Assembly: GCA_021812665.1 (NCBI GenBank)
Contig: JAKAMX010000024.1
Location: 1-10,658, forward strand
Reading direction: 5' to 3'
Source: a bacterium
Lineage (GTDB): Bacteria; Patescibacteriota; Minisyncoccia; Phycocordibacterales; UBA1550
Length of the DNA: 10,658 nt
In this document: positions 1 through 5,739 of the stretch, one piece after another
How positions within the stretch are numbered: the first letter of the stretch is position 1
How the letters are laid out: every line of letters starts with the position of its first letter
Notes under the pieces: model-generated
Told to the model about the DNA's origin: nothing
The model's input: only the letters and a program-made list of their open reading frames with translations
The model's database searches: none
Program-made: the position numbers and the translations under genes

Positions 1-79
1 GGGATGGCGGAATTGGTAGACGCACACGACTCAAAATCGTGCGGAGCAATCCATGGGAGTTCGATTCTCCCTCCCGGCA
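1..79 (+). tRNA. tRNA-Leu (anticodon CAA), lacking its first 3 bases
   Basis: Decodes UUG leucine codons. The anticodon stem is 25-29/37-41 with a 7-base loop at 30-36 and anticodon CAA at 32-34. A long class II variable arm (GGA 43-45 with TCC 50-52) is typical of tRNA-Leu. The T arm is 55-59/67-71 around the loop TTCGATT. The acceptor 3' strand TCCCGGC (72-78) needs GCCGGGA as partner, but the window starts at GGGA, so three 5' bases lie outside. The discriminator is A79. The following bases are CATG, so CCA is not encoded and must be added by a nucleotidyltransferase. A structured trailer element follows directly. Confidence 0.96.
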
Positions 80-256
80 CATGAGCGTAGCGAATGGCGG
101 AGAGCAAGACACCTGCATGTCTTGAGTGGAGAATCGAAAGGCGCAGGTTTATCGAGCATAGCGAGATACCGAGCCGGGGTCGAGAGTACTTAGTCCGCGC
201 AGGATGTATTCATCCGAGCAGATTTAGTAACTCGTGACCGACTCCCTCCCGGCGCC
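80..256 (+). ncRNA. tRNA-Leu trailer element: linker hairpin, antisense T-arm copy, H1, H2, distal acceptor copy
   Basis: First of three related elements placed directly behind tRNA genes here. Parts in order: a linker hairpin (105-111/118-124); an 11-base reverse complement of the tRNA T-loop/T-stem (128-138 against 60-70); hairpin H1 (GGT 146-148 and ATC 151-153 with GATACC 165-170, TT bulge); the linker GAGCCGG; a long imperfect stem H2 (178-195 with 221-239); and a 12-base direct copy of the tRNA 3' end (242-253 = 67-78). H2 is capped by the perfect hairpin 202-206/211-215. Segments 135-147, 177-203 and 224-241 are identical to the element behind tRNA-Trp (13, 27 and 18 bases). No convincing ORF lies within it. 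That it is transcribed as a tRNA trailer is inferred from the terminator placed just after it. Function unknown. Confidence 0.72.
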
Positions 257-296
257 ATTAAAATACCCAGGCCATGCGTCTGGGTATTTTAATTTG
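257..296 (+). terminator. Terminator-like hairpin after the tRNA-Leu trailer element
   Basis: A perfect 14-bp inverted repeat, 257-270 with 280-293, encloses a 9-base loop and is followed by TTT. The stem is A-rich on the left and T-rich on the right, so it could terminate in both directions. It sits immediately after the distal copy of the tRNA 3' end, suggesting tRNA and trailer element form one transcript. Confidence 0.7.
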
Positions 297-322
297 ACGC
301 GGCATATCCCCTTTGGCATACT
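294..322 (+). promoter_or_regulatory. Sigma70-type promoter for the 122-aa hypothetical gene
   Basis: TTGACG (294-299) and CATACT (317-322) are separated by exactly 17 bases. The expected transcript start is near 329, leaving a leader of about 55 bases with a good ribosome binding site. Confidence 0.5.
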
Positions 323-385
323 TCTCACAGATTTGCTACACAGTTCCCCTGCGCCACAAAACCTACTTTTTCAAAGGAGATTCTC

Positions 386-754
386 ATGCTTCGCGTACAT
401 ATTGACCCTAAGCCAATGGTACAAATTGTCATCACCGCATCGTTTATACGAGACGATGATGCACCCAGGAATTCAACAGATCCCGAAGTCGAGCGGTATG
501 TGGAGCAACTCGAACTTGAGTTTGGAGGCAGATCAAAAAAGCAAACTGAGAACGCAACACCGCTCCAGCAAGTTACTTCATTTTCAATAATGTTTGCAGA
601 GTTTCTAAGCCTTGCTGGCATCGACAGCTCAGCACATCAACTTCTTGTTTTTGAAGACCGATTCGTCGGAGTACTCACGGTACGCACCGATGATGCAGAA
701 AAAATTAGTGATTGGTACGAAAGCCTTCGCAAACAAGACGAAGATGGCGAATAG
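386..754 (+). CDS. Hypothetical protein, 122 aa
   Basis: I do not recognise this protein. It is mixed alpha/beta in appearance, acidic toward the C-terminus (ending in an acidic DEDGE tail), and shows no signal peptide, membrane segment or cysteine motif. The ATG at 386 is supported by AAGGAGA at 374-380 with a 5-base gap and by an upstream promoter with 17-base spacing. It stops with TAG and is followed within 11 bases by a strong terminator shared with the convergent peroxiredoxin gene. Two overlapping frames (234-590 and 612-953) lack such signals and are shadows. It is a real gene by context, of unknown function and probably cytoplasmic. Confidence 0.8.
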   Translation: MLRVHIDPKPMVQIVITASFIRDDDAPRNSTDPEVERYVEQLELEFGGRSKKQTENATPLQQVTSFSIMFAEFLSLAGIDSSAHQLLVFEDRFVGVLTVRTDDAEKISDWYESLRKQDEDGE

Positions 755-764
755 TAGACATTTC

Positions 765-797
765 AAAAGGGACGGCTACAAGCCGTCCCTTTTTTTT
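765..797. terminator. Bidirectional terminator between the hypothetical gene and peroxiredoxin
   Basis: A 13-bp perfect stem, 765-777 with 781-793, has a 3-base loop and continues into eight T on the plus strand (790-797). The plus-strand T tract contains the reverse complement of the peroxiredoxin stop codon (796-798). The left arm gives a shorter T tract to the minus-strand transcript, so it serves both convergent genes. Confidence 0.88.
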
Positions 798-1419
798 AAA
801 TTTTTCCGACAAGATCGAGGCCTGGCTTTAATGTATCATCACCCGGTTCCCAACTTGCAGGACACACATTGCCACCGTGTTCACGTACAAATTTTGCGGC
901 CTGCAATTTGCGAAGCAGTTCTTTTGCGCTTCGCCCGACGCTATTATCATTAACTTCAACAATTCGCAAAATGCCATCCGGATCAATCACAAAAGTTCCA
1001 CGGAGAGAAAGTCCTTCTTCTGGAATATACGTACCAAAAATATGACAGAGCTCATGGCGCGAATCGGAAAGCATGGGAAATTTAACTTTCTTAATTGCGT
1101 CCGAAGTATCGTGCCATGCTTTGTGCACAAATACAGTATCTGTCGATACCGAAAGAACCTCGGCTCCCAATTTTTGAAACTCCGCGTAGTGCTCTGCCAT
1201 TTCCTCAAGTTCTGTCGGGCAAACAAAAGTGAAATCTGCTGGATAGAAAAATACAATAAGCCACTTCCCTAAATAGTGAGAGAGTCGAACTTTTTCGATC
1301 GCATCATTATGGTACGCATCAGCCTCTGCGTCTGGGATCTTGTGTCCCACTGTCGCAAACACCATTTCTTCCATCTCTTCATTTTCACAGCACTCGTCAT
1401 GCATATTTGTATGTTTCAT
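796..1419 (-). CDS. 2-Cys peroxiredoxin (Prx1/AhpC family)
   Basis: A thiol peroxidase that reduces hydrogen peroxide and organic hydroperoxides in the cytoplasm. The 207-aa product has the peroxidatic motif FYPADFTFVCPTE with Cys67 preceded by the conserved Pro/Thr environment, the active-site Arg140 (SLRGTFVID), and the resolving Cys186 in GGNVCPASWEPG. This is the typical 2-Cys arrangement. The usual GGLG loop reads PEEGLSLRG, and the chain ends soon after the resolving cysteine without a YF helix, which suggests a robust enzyme resistant to overoxidation (inference). The first ~18 residues form an unusual acidic, Met/Cys/His-rich extension (CC at 10-11). ATG 1419 has no Shine-Dalgarno; Met16 or Met19 are alternative starts that would remove the extension. 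A reductant partner gene is not in the window. It diverges from miaA with 21 bases between the start codons. Confidence 0.95.
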   Translation of the reverse strand: MKHTNMHDECCENEEMEEMVFATVGHKIPDAEADAYHNDAIEKVRLSHYLGKWLIVFFYPADFTFVCPTELEEMAEHYAEFQKLGAEVLSVSTDTVFVHKAWHDTSDAIKKVKFPMLSDSRHELCHIFGTYIPEEGLSLRGTFVIDPDGILRIVEVNDNSVGRSAKELLRKLQAAKFVREHGGNVCPASWEPGDDTLKPGLDLVGKI

Positions 1420-1429
1420 ATTGAGGTGT

Positions 1430-1458
1430 AGTATAACAAAATGCTTAATAAGCCAAAA
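1430..1458 (-). promoter_or_regulatory. Probable promoter for peroxiredoxin, near-leaderless
   Basis: On the minus strand TATACT (1435-1430) lies 10 bases before the ATG at 1419, with a weak TTTTGG 17 bases upstream (1458-1453) inside the miaA coding region. A start 6-8 bases after the -10 box would leave almost no leader, fitting the lack of a ribosome binding site. Confidence 0.38.
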
Positions 1459-2340
1459 ATCATCGCTATAGTTGGCCCAACCTCCGGAGGAAAGACTGGT
1501 GTGGCAGTTGAAATTGCTCGCAAAATAGGTGGCGAGATCATTTCCACCGACTCACGCCAAATTTATCGGGGTCTTGATATTGGCTCGGGAAAAGTAACAA
1601 AAAAGGAAATGCGCGGGGTGCGCCACCACTTGCTCGATGTGGCAAGTTCGCAACGCACACTTTCGGTCGCACAGTATAAAAAGCTCGCAGATCGAGCAGT
1701 GCGCGATGTTATGAAGCGCGGCAAATTACCAATCCTTTGTGGTGGAACAGGGCTGTATGTTGACGCAATCCTAAACGATCAGACATTTCCCGAAGTCCCA
1801 CCGAATTTGTCACTGCGAAAAACGCTTACAAAATTTTCGACTGCACAACTTTTTGAAAAATTAAAAAAACTCGATCCAGTACGAGCTGCAAATATCGACA
1901 ACAAAAATCCGCACCGACTCATCCGTGCCATCGAGATCGCTACGGCACTTGGCAGCGTTCCTGCGCTTGCACCCGCCGCGTCAAAATATGATGCACTCAT
2001 CATCGGTCTCAACCTACCGCGTGAGGAGCTTCAGCAACGCGTACACACGCGGCTCATTGCACGTCTTCGTAAAGGCATGATCGCCGAAGCAAAACATCTT
2101 CACGAAAACAGACTATCATGGAAACGAATGGAGGCACTTGGACTCGACTACCGTTACCTTGCACAATTTTTACAAAACAAAATTTCAAAAGAGCAAATGA
2201 TGTACGCTATCGAGCACGAAAGCTGGCTCTATGCAAAGCGACAAATGGTATGGTTTAAACGTAATAAAAGTATCCATTGGTTTAGATACGACGAGCCGGA
2301 CAAGATACTCACGACAGTACAAGGTTTTATAAAAAGGTAA
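1441..2340 (+). CDS. miaA: tRNA dimethylallyltransferase MiaA
   Basis: Transfers a dimethylallyl group to N6 of A37 in tRNAs that read codons starting with U; tRNA-Leu(CAA), tRNA-Trp and tRNA-Tyr in this window all have A37 and belong to the usual substrate class. The 299-aa length is normal. Visible family motifs are the P-loop GPTSGGKT (12-19, Ser-Gly in place of the common Ala-Ser), STDSRQIYRGLDIGSGK around 35-51, HHLLDV, the ILCGGTGLYVDAIL segment, LGLDYRYL, and the C-terminal YAKRQMVWFKR. ATG 1441 follows GAGGTG (1423-1428) at a rather long 12-base gap. It stops with TAA inside the left shoulder of a terminator shared with the convergent M3 peptidase. Cytoplasmic. Confidence 0.97.
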   Translation: MLNKPKIIAIVGPTSGGKTGVAVEIARKIGGEIISTDSRQIYRGLDIGSGKVTKKEMRGVRHHLLDVASSQRTLSVAQYKKLADRAVRDVMKRGKLPILCGGTGLYVDAILNDQTFPEVPPNLSLRKTLTKFSTAQLFEKLKKLDPVRAANIDNKNPHRLIRAIEIATALGSVPALAPAASKYDALIIGLNLPREELQQRVHTRLIARLRKGMIAEAKHLHENRLSWKRMEALGLDYRYLAQFLQNKISKEQMMYAIEHESWLYAKRQMVWFKRNKSIHWFRYDEPDKILTTVQGFIKR

Positions 2341-2363
2341 AAGGGCGATTACTCGCCCTTTTG
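2339..2363. terminator. Bidirectional terminator between miaA and the M3 peptidase
   Basis: A 10-bp stem, AAAAGGGCGA (2339-2348) with TCGCCCTTTT (2353-2362), has the loop TTAC. T-rich ends on both strands suit two convergent genes whose stop codons flank it. Confidence 0.88.
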
Positions 2364-2371
2364 ATTAGGTG

Positions 2372-4423
2372 CTATTTAACGAATCCATACCAGCGCAGCA
2401 AAGCGTCGGTCGCGGGTTTTCGTCGCCGGAATGCAACAAAGCAATCCATAAAGAGACGAGATCCGCCTTTCGAAAGAACTTTCTCATGAAGACGTTTGCC
2501 GAGCTCCCAGTCAATTTTGCCATCAACAAGGAATGCCTCGAACACATCAACCGCGAGAATTTTCGAGCACGGGTAGCCAAAATAGCCAGCTTCCACTCCG
2601 TCACCTCCAAAAATATGGAGGAAGGACTCGGGAGCCCACGGATATTCCATCATAAAAATTGGGCGATGGTCATCCTGAATCTCTCGATAGAGCGTGTGGG
2701 CGAAATCTGTTTTTCCGGGCGTGTATTCAATGTGCAACCGAAAATCAAATAGCGCTCGCATCGCAAGCCATGTTGCCGAAAGCCCATAGCCGAATGTTTT
2801 TGCCGCTCGCAGTCTCCGATATATCTTGTATGGAAGTTTTTCGCCGGTTTCCACGTGTCCCGAAAGCAAATCGAGTCCTTCGCGTTCCCAGCAGAAACTT
2901 TCCATGAACTGACTTGGAAGCTCAACTGCGTCATCGAGAACCAGCGCGAGACCAGAAGTCTCAAGTTCTTTAACTTCAGTAAGCAGAAGGTGGAGATTGT
3001 GACCGAATTCGTGCAACAGCGTTTCCACTTCAGTCATCGTAAGCAACGACGGCAACCCGTTTGCAGGAGGAATGAAATTGCAGTTGAGATAACCAACCGG
3101 CAACTGAATAGAGCCATCAGAAAGTTCTCGACGGTTCACTGCAGTTTGCATCCATGCACTGCCCCGCTTTTGACCAGGCCGTTCATACAAGTCGGTATAC
3201 ATACCTGCAATCAGTGCCCCGTCCGAGTTATAAACCTCGAACAACTTCGCATCGGAATGCCACAGCTCCACGTCAGTACGCTGCTTGAATGTAATGCCAT
3301 ACAGCCGGTTTGCGATTGCAAGCATGCCCTCGAAAACAGTTGGGAGCGGAAAATATTTACGAAGTTCCTCTTGCGAGATACCTCGTTTTTCAGCTTTCAC
3401 TTGTTCCAAGTAATAATTGATGTCCCACGGCTCGAGATGATCGAGACTGTCATGCTGTTTCGCGTATGCGAGAAGTTGTTTGTGTTCCCGAAGCGCAGCT
3501 GGCCTCGCGGCGCTATAGAGCTCGTTCAGGAAACGTCTGACTTTTGTGGTACTCTCGGCCATTTTGTACGCGAGCGAGAGTTCTGCGTAGTTCGAGTGAC
3601 CAAGAATATGCGCCAACTCGTATCGCAGAGCAAGCTCATTTTCAATGACCGGAGTGTTGTTCAGCTTTATGTCGTCGCCGAGTTTTTTTGCAGCTCGTGA
3701 AATCCAAGCCCGGTAGAAGGTACGACGAAGATTACGATTTTTCGCTGTCTCGAGAACCGTCATGAGCGTCGCGTCCCCCAAGGTGAACAGGTAGCCATCT
3801 TGGCCTTTCTCGCTCGCAGCCTTGCCGGCTGCTTCAATTTGGGCTTCCGAAATACCCGCAAGGATCTTCTTGTTGGGGACAAGTTTCTCCCACGCGCCAG
3901 CTGCGTCCAATACGTTGTTTGCAAATTGCGTTTCGAGCTGAGCAAGTTTCGCATTGTTCTTTTTGAATTTTTTCTTCTTGTCCGCAGGAAGTTCCACGCC
4001 CGCAAGACGTGCCCCTTCGAGCACCGCCTTGATAGCGAACGCTTGTTCCTTTGTGACTCGAGAACGTCGCCTGCCATCAGCGAGGTATTTGTATGCACGA
4101 AACACCCGCTTGCTCTGAGAAAGCTCTGTTTCAAACTGCACGATTTTATCCCAGCACCGATTGACGACTTTACGAGTCGCCTCTCGGACTTTTGGGTCCT
4201 GCGAGGTCTGCACATTGCTCAGGTGATCAATGGGCGACCAAAACTGGTGACGCTCGTCAGCCATCTCATCGAGAAGCATGACGAAGTTTTTCCACGTATA
4301 AGGTGGCCCTTTTTTCAACCGTGCTGCTAGCCGAGCTCGATGGCTCTCCAGCAGTGTATCAAGCTCCTTCTCCGCACCCATGATATCGATCGATTGCCAG
4401 GGGTAGATCAACAGGCTAGACAC
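2372..4423 (-). CDS. M3-family zinc oligopeptidase (thimet/Dcp/oligopeptidase A type)
   Basis: A cytoplasmic metallopeptidase of the M3 family, which degrades short peptides released by larger proteases. The zinc motif HEFGH begins about residue 471, and the downstream Glu ligand lies in VELPSQFME about 26-30 residues later. A substrate-side motif, AGYFGYPCSKILAVDVFEAF, matches the M3A pattern near the C-terminus. About 683 aa is normal for M3A enzymes. No signal peptide is seen. The open frame begins upstream at a TTG (4435), but GGAGG at 4433-4429 followed by five bases and GTG at 4423 makes that GTG the better start; ATG 4381 is an alternative without a ribosome binding site. Whether it acts as dipeptidyl carboxypeptidase or endopeptidase cannot be told from sequence. 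Its promoter should lie below the 4516-4553 hairpin; I see only weak candidates (TATA-rich bases near 4496-4506). Confidence 0.94.
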   Translation of the reverse strand: MSSLLIYPWQSIDIMGAEKELDTLLESHRARLAARLKKGPPYTWKNFVMLLDEMADERHQFWSPIDHLSNVQTSQDPKVREATRKVVNRCWDKIVQFETELSQSKRVFRAYKYLADGRRRSRVTKEQAFAIKAVLEGARLAGVELPADKKKKFKKNNAKLAQLETQFANNVLDAAGAWEKLVPNKKILAGISEAQIEAAGKAASEKGQDGYLFTLGDATLMTVLETAKNRNLRRTFYRAWISRAAKKLGDDIKLNNTPVIENELALRYELAHILGHSNYAELSLAYKMAESTTKVRRFLNELYSAARPAALREHKQLLAYAKQHDSLDHLEPWDINYYLEQVKAEKRGISQEELRKYFPLPTVFEGMLAIANRLYGITFKQRTDVELWHSDAKLFEVYNSDGALIAGMYTDLYERPGQKRGSAWMQTAVNRRELSDGSIQLPVGYLNCNFIPPANGLPSLLTMTEVETLLHEFGHNLHLLLTEVKELETSGLALVLDDAVELPSQFMESFCWEREGLDLLSGHVETGEKLPYKIYRRLRAAKTFGYGLSATWLAMRALFDFRLHIEYTPGKTDFAHTLYREIQDDHRPIFMMEYPWAPESFLHIFGGDGVEAGYFGYPCSKILAVDVFEAFLVDGKIDWELGKRLHEKVLSKGGSRLFMDCFVAFRRRKPATDALLRWYGFVK

Positions 4424-4428
4424 AAACA

Positions 4429-4433
4429 CCTCC
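4429..4433 (-). promoter_or_regulatory. Ribosome binding site deciding the M3 peptidase start
   Basis: GGAGG read on the minus strand is five bases from GTG 4423. It overlaps the first codons of the longer TTG-initiated frame, which argues against that longer form. Confidence 0.6.
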
Positions 4434-4515
4434 AATTTTTTGAAAGTTTAAATGAACGATTGGCAGGAGCCACGATTGACCCCCGCCTTCCTATTTCTAT
4501 ATATAAGCCTATAGC

Positions 4516-4553
4516 AAACAGGAGTGTTGTCAAAATTGACAACACTCCTGTTT
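4516..4553. terminator. Strong palindromic terminator after the tRNA-Trp trailer element
   Basis: A near-perfect 38-base palindrome (18 complementary pairs, 4516-4533 with 4536-4553; 16 or 17 after leaving a real loop). Its left shoulder is AAA and its right shoulder TTT. It lies just beyond the distal copy of the tRNA-Trp 3' end, in the same relative place as the hairpin behind the tRNA-Leu element. Confidence 0.72.
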
Positions 4554-4566
4554 GGTGTCTTTACGC

Positions 4567-4760
4567 TGCGGGTCCACGAGGATTCGGTCACGAGTTACTA
4601 AGTCTGCTCAGGTAAATACACCCTGCGCGGACTAAGTACTCTCGACCCTGGCTCGGCGACCCAGCGAATACGCTGTGTGCCCGCCTGCGCCTTTCGAATC
4701 CTCGTGAATCGCGCGATGACAACAAAGCCAGATACTATACAGTATCTGGCTTTGTCATTG
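4567..4760 (-). ncRNA. tRNA-Trp trailer element: linker hairpin, antisense 3' end, H1, H2, distal 3'-end copy
   Basis: Second member of the tRNA-associated family, read on the minus strand away from tRNA-Trp. A 15-bp linker hairpin (4722-4736/4741-4755) is followed by a 14-base antisense copy of the tRNA T-arm (4706-4693 against 4780-4767). H1 has outer stem 4685-4682/4658-4655, a 3-base GGC bulge, an 8-position inner stem with one mismatch, and loop TATT. H2 is an imperfect stem starting GGTCGAGAGT (4647) and closing at GACC (4589-4586), capped by hairpin 4623-4619/4614-4610. It ends with a 20-base exact direct copy of the tRNA 3' end (4567-4586 = 4759-4778). Core runs of 13, 27 and 18 bases match the tRNA-Leu element. 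Transcription as one unit with the tRNA is inferred. Confidence 0.75.
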
Positions 4761-4831
4761 CGGGTCCACGAGGATTCGAACCTCGGTCAACGGTTTTGGA
4801 GACCGCTATTCTACCACTGAACTATAGACCC
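4761..4831 (-). tRNA. tRNA-Trp (anticodon CCA)
   Basis: A complete 71-nt cloverleaf. The acceptor GGGTCTA pairs with TGGACCC (one G-U pair). The anticodon stem encloses CTCCAAA with anticodon CCA, the T arm carries GGTTCGAATCC, and the discriminator is G, as usual for tRNA-Trp. The bases after the discriminator are CAA, so CCA is not encoded. Its 3' end (20 bases) is repeated about 190 bases downstream. Confidence 0.97.
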
Positions 4832-4858
4832 AATTTTATGCTTAGCCTTACCTCGGCG

Positions 4859-4864
4859 AGTATA
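4859..4864 (-). promoter_or_regulatory. Probable -10 box for tRNA-Trp
   Basis: TATACT on the minus strand is 27 bases upstream of the mature tRNA 5' end. No good -35 hexamer is visible at 16-18 bases; the upstream stretch is T-rich. It lies just below the rpmG terminator, where a new promoter is required. Confidence 0.45.
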
Positions 4865-4895
4865 GCAAAAAGGAAAGCAAAAAGGAATTGTTTTT

Positions 4896-4928
4896 TATAC
4901 TAAAAAATCCGCCATTGGCGGATTTTTT
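4896..4928 (-). terminator. rpmG terminator
   Basis: A 12-bp stem, 4902-4913 with 4917-4928, has a 3-base loop. On the minus strand it ends in TTTTTT and starts three bases after the rpmG stop codon. Confidence 0.9.
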
Positions 4929-4931
4929 GAA

Positions 4932-5090
4932 TTATTTTTTAACCTCCTTGTGCACTGTGTGTTTTCGGCAGAATTTGCAGAATTTATCGAGCTCGATTTT
5001 ACGCTCAACAAGCTTCTTGTTCTTGCGTGTCCAGTAATTCACGTGTTTGCAGGTCTTGCAACCGAGTTTTATAAGTTGATCTTGTGACAT
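4932..5090 (-). CDS. rpmG: Ribosomal protein bL33
   Basis: A 52-aa structural protein of the 50S subunit. The translation begins MSQDQLIKLGCKTCKHVNYW and ends in a Lys-rich KEVKK tail. It carries CKTC (11-14) and CKFC (38-41), the two zinc-binding Cys pairs of the C+ form of bL33, plus the NYWTRKNKK basic segment typical of the family. The start is the only sensible ATG; no Shine-Dalgarno sequence is visible in front of it, and a small GC-rich hairpin (GGGC/GCCC, about 5104-5116) lies in the leader. Having all four zinc cysteines means it is not a zinc-independent paralogue. A terminator follows directly. Confidence 0.95.
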   Translation of the reverse strand: MSQDQLIKLGCKTCKHVNYWTRKNKKLVERKIELDKFCKFCRKHTVHKEVKK

Positions 5091-5186
5091 ATTCGTAAAT
5101 AGGGGCACCGCGCCCGTAATGAGAGGAGTCTACTATAAACGGACCAAAAACGCAAATATTACATACAATGAGGCGCTTTCCTTAAT
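5091..5186. other. Intergenic stretch with no assignable gene
   Basis: This is the leader and likely promoter region of rpmG. A TATAGT hexamer on the minus strand (about 5139-5134) could be a -10 box, but I see no matching -35. Overlapping frames here have no start signals. Confidence 0.4.
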
Positions 5187-5210
5187 AAAAAAAGGGGCTT
5201 GTGTGCCCCT
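5187..5210 (-). terminator. Terminator of the nuclease-like gene
   Basis: On the minus strand AGGGGC (5210-5205) pairs with GCCCCT (5198-5193) across a six-base loop, followed by a run of T (5193-5187). It begins five bases after the stop codon. Confidence 0.8.
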
Positions 5211-5214
5211 GCAT

Positions 5215-5637
5215 TTATTCGTCAAACTGTGCTCGAGCTCCTGGTGGAAGCTTCGCACGTATCTCTTCGAGTACACGTCTCGCGTTGATCCGAATTTGGT
5301 CAACAGAATCGTACGGTCGAATCACAATGACGCCGATACAGCGCTTCCTTGCATCGTTGTCCGCGACATGACTGAAATGCTTCGCTGCGCCTCGATCCGA
5401 GCTTTTGATCTGCAGAAATAATTTCCCTGCTTTTGTGACCACAACAGCATCAATCTTGCTTCGATCTTCCTCGCCGCCGGGGGTTGTAAGGTACACGTTG
5501 CACACCCATGAAGGCATAGGAATTTGCGAATCTTGCGTAGTTACCGCATCCAAGAACCTTCTTTCAGTAGATCTTCCGGCCCTGTGAGCGCGTTCATTGC
5601 TGACTGCTCTCAGGATTCGCTGCAACCGCTTCTTCAC
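5215..5637 (-). CDS. Small PD-(D/E)XK-like nuclease candidate, 140 aa
   Basis: No exact family recognised. The central segment DRSKIDAVVVTKAGKLFLQ followed by IKSS resembles the core of restriction-endonuclease-fold proteins: a metal-binding Asp (about residue 63), a beta-hairpin, then Q-x-K (about 76-78). An upstream Glu in an RSTERRF helix (about 25) is a possible fourth site residue. The N-terminus is strongly basic, fitting nucleic acid contact. No membrane segment. The frame opens at TTG 5679, but AGGAGG (5649-5644) six bases before GTG 5637, and a promoter whose -10 box lies at 5673-5668, place the start at 5637. Monocistronic, with its own promoter and terminator. It could be a repair or resolvase-type enzyme or a lone nuclease; the fold assignment rests on the motif only. 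Confidence 0.72.
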   Translation of the reverse strand: MKKRLQRILRAVSNERAHRAGRSTERRFLDAVTTQDSQIPMPSWVCNVYLTTPGGEEDRSKIDAVVVTKAGKLFLQIKSSDRGAAKHFSHVADNDARKRCIGVIVIRPYDSVDQIRINARRVLEEIRAKLPPGARAQFDE

Positions 5638-5643
5638 AAGGTA

Positions 5644-5649
5644 CCTCCT
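5644..5649 (-). promoter_or_regulatory. Ribosome binding site deciding the nuclease-like start
   Basis: A perfect AGGAGG on the minus strand is six bases from GTG 5637. Confidence 0.75.
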
Positions 5650-5667
5650 TTCATATAACTGACGAGA

Positions 5668-5696
5668 AATATAACCCAACCAATCATTTCTGTCAA
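5668..5696 (-). promoter_or_regulatory. Consensus promoter for the nuclease-like gene
   Basis: TTGACA (5696-5691), 17 bases, TATATT (5673-5668). The expected start near 5661 gives a leader of about 25 bases containing the Shine-Dalgarno sequence. Confidence 0.75.
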
Positions 5697-5702
5697 TACA
5701 AC

Positions 5703-5731
5703 AAAAAAGGCCGCGGATTTGATCCGCGGCC
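5703..5731 (-). terminator. Terminator of the Cys-rich gene
   Basis: A 10-bp GC-rich stem, 5731-5722 with 5718-5709, has a 3-base loop and ends in TTTTTT on the minus strand. It is only seven bases from the next gene's -35 box. Confidence 0.9.
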
Positions 5732-5739
5732 CAAGACGA

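Noticed and set aside
80..256. Trailer elements as group I introns in tRNA genes
   Set aside because: An internal-guide-like antisense and an AGTCC motif are tempting, but the core is only about 100 bases, lacks a P3/P7-type pairing set, and sits after a complete tRNA, not in the anticodon loop.
128..296. Trailer elements as T-box riboswitches
   Set aside because: There is no T-box bulge sequence or specifier loop, and the elements lie downstream of tRNAs rather than upstream of an amino-acid gene.
2855..3700. 281-aa plus-strand frame inside the M3 peptidase
   Set aside because: Antisense shadow of a gene with clear catalytic motifs; no start signals or family resemblance.
4436..4566. Small gene between the M3 peptidase and the tRNA-Trp element
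   Set aside because: The only frame (4340-4615) crosses the palindromic terminator and the repeated element and has no start signal.
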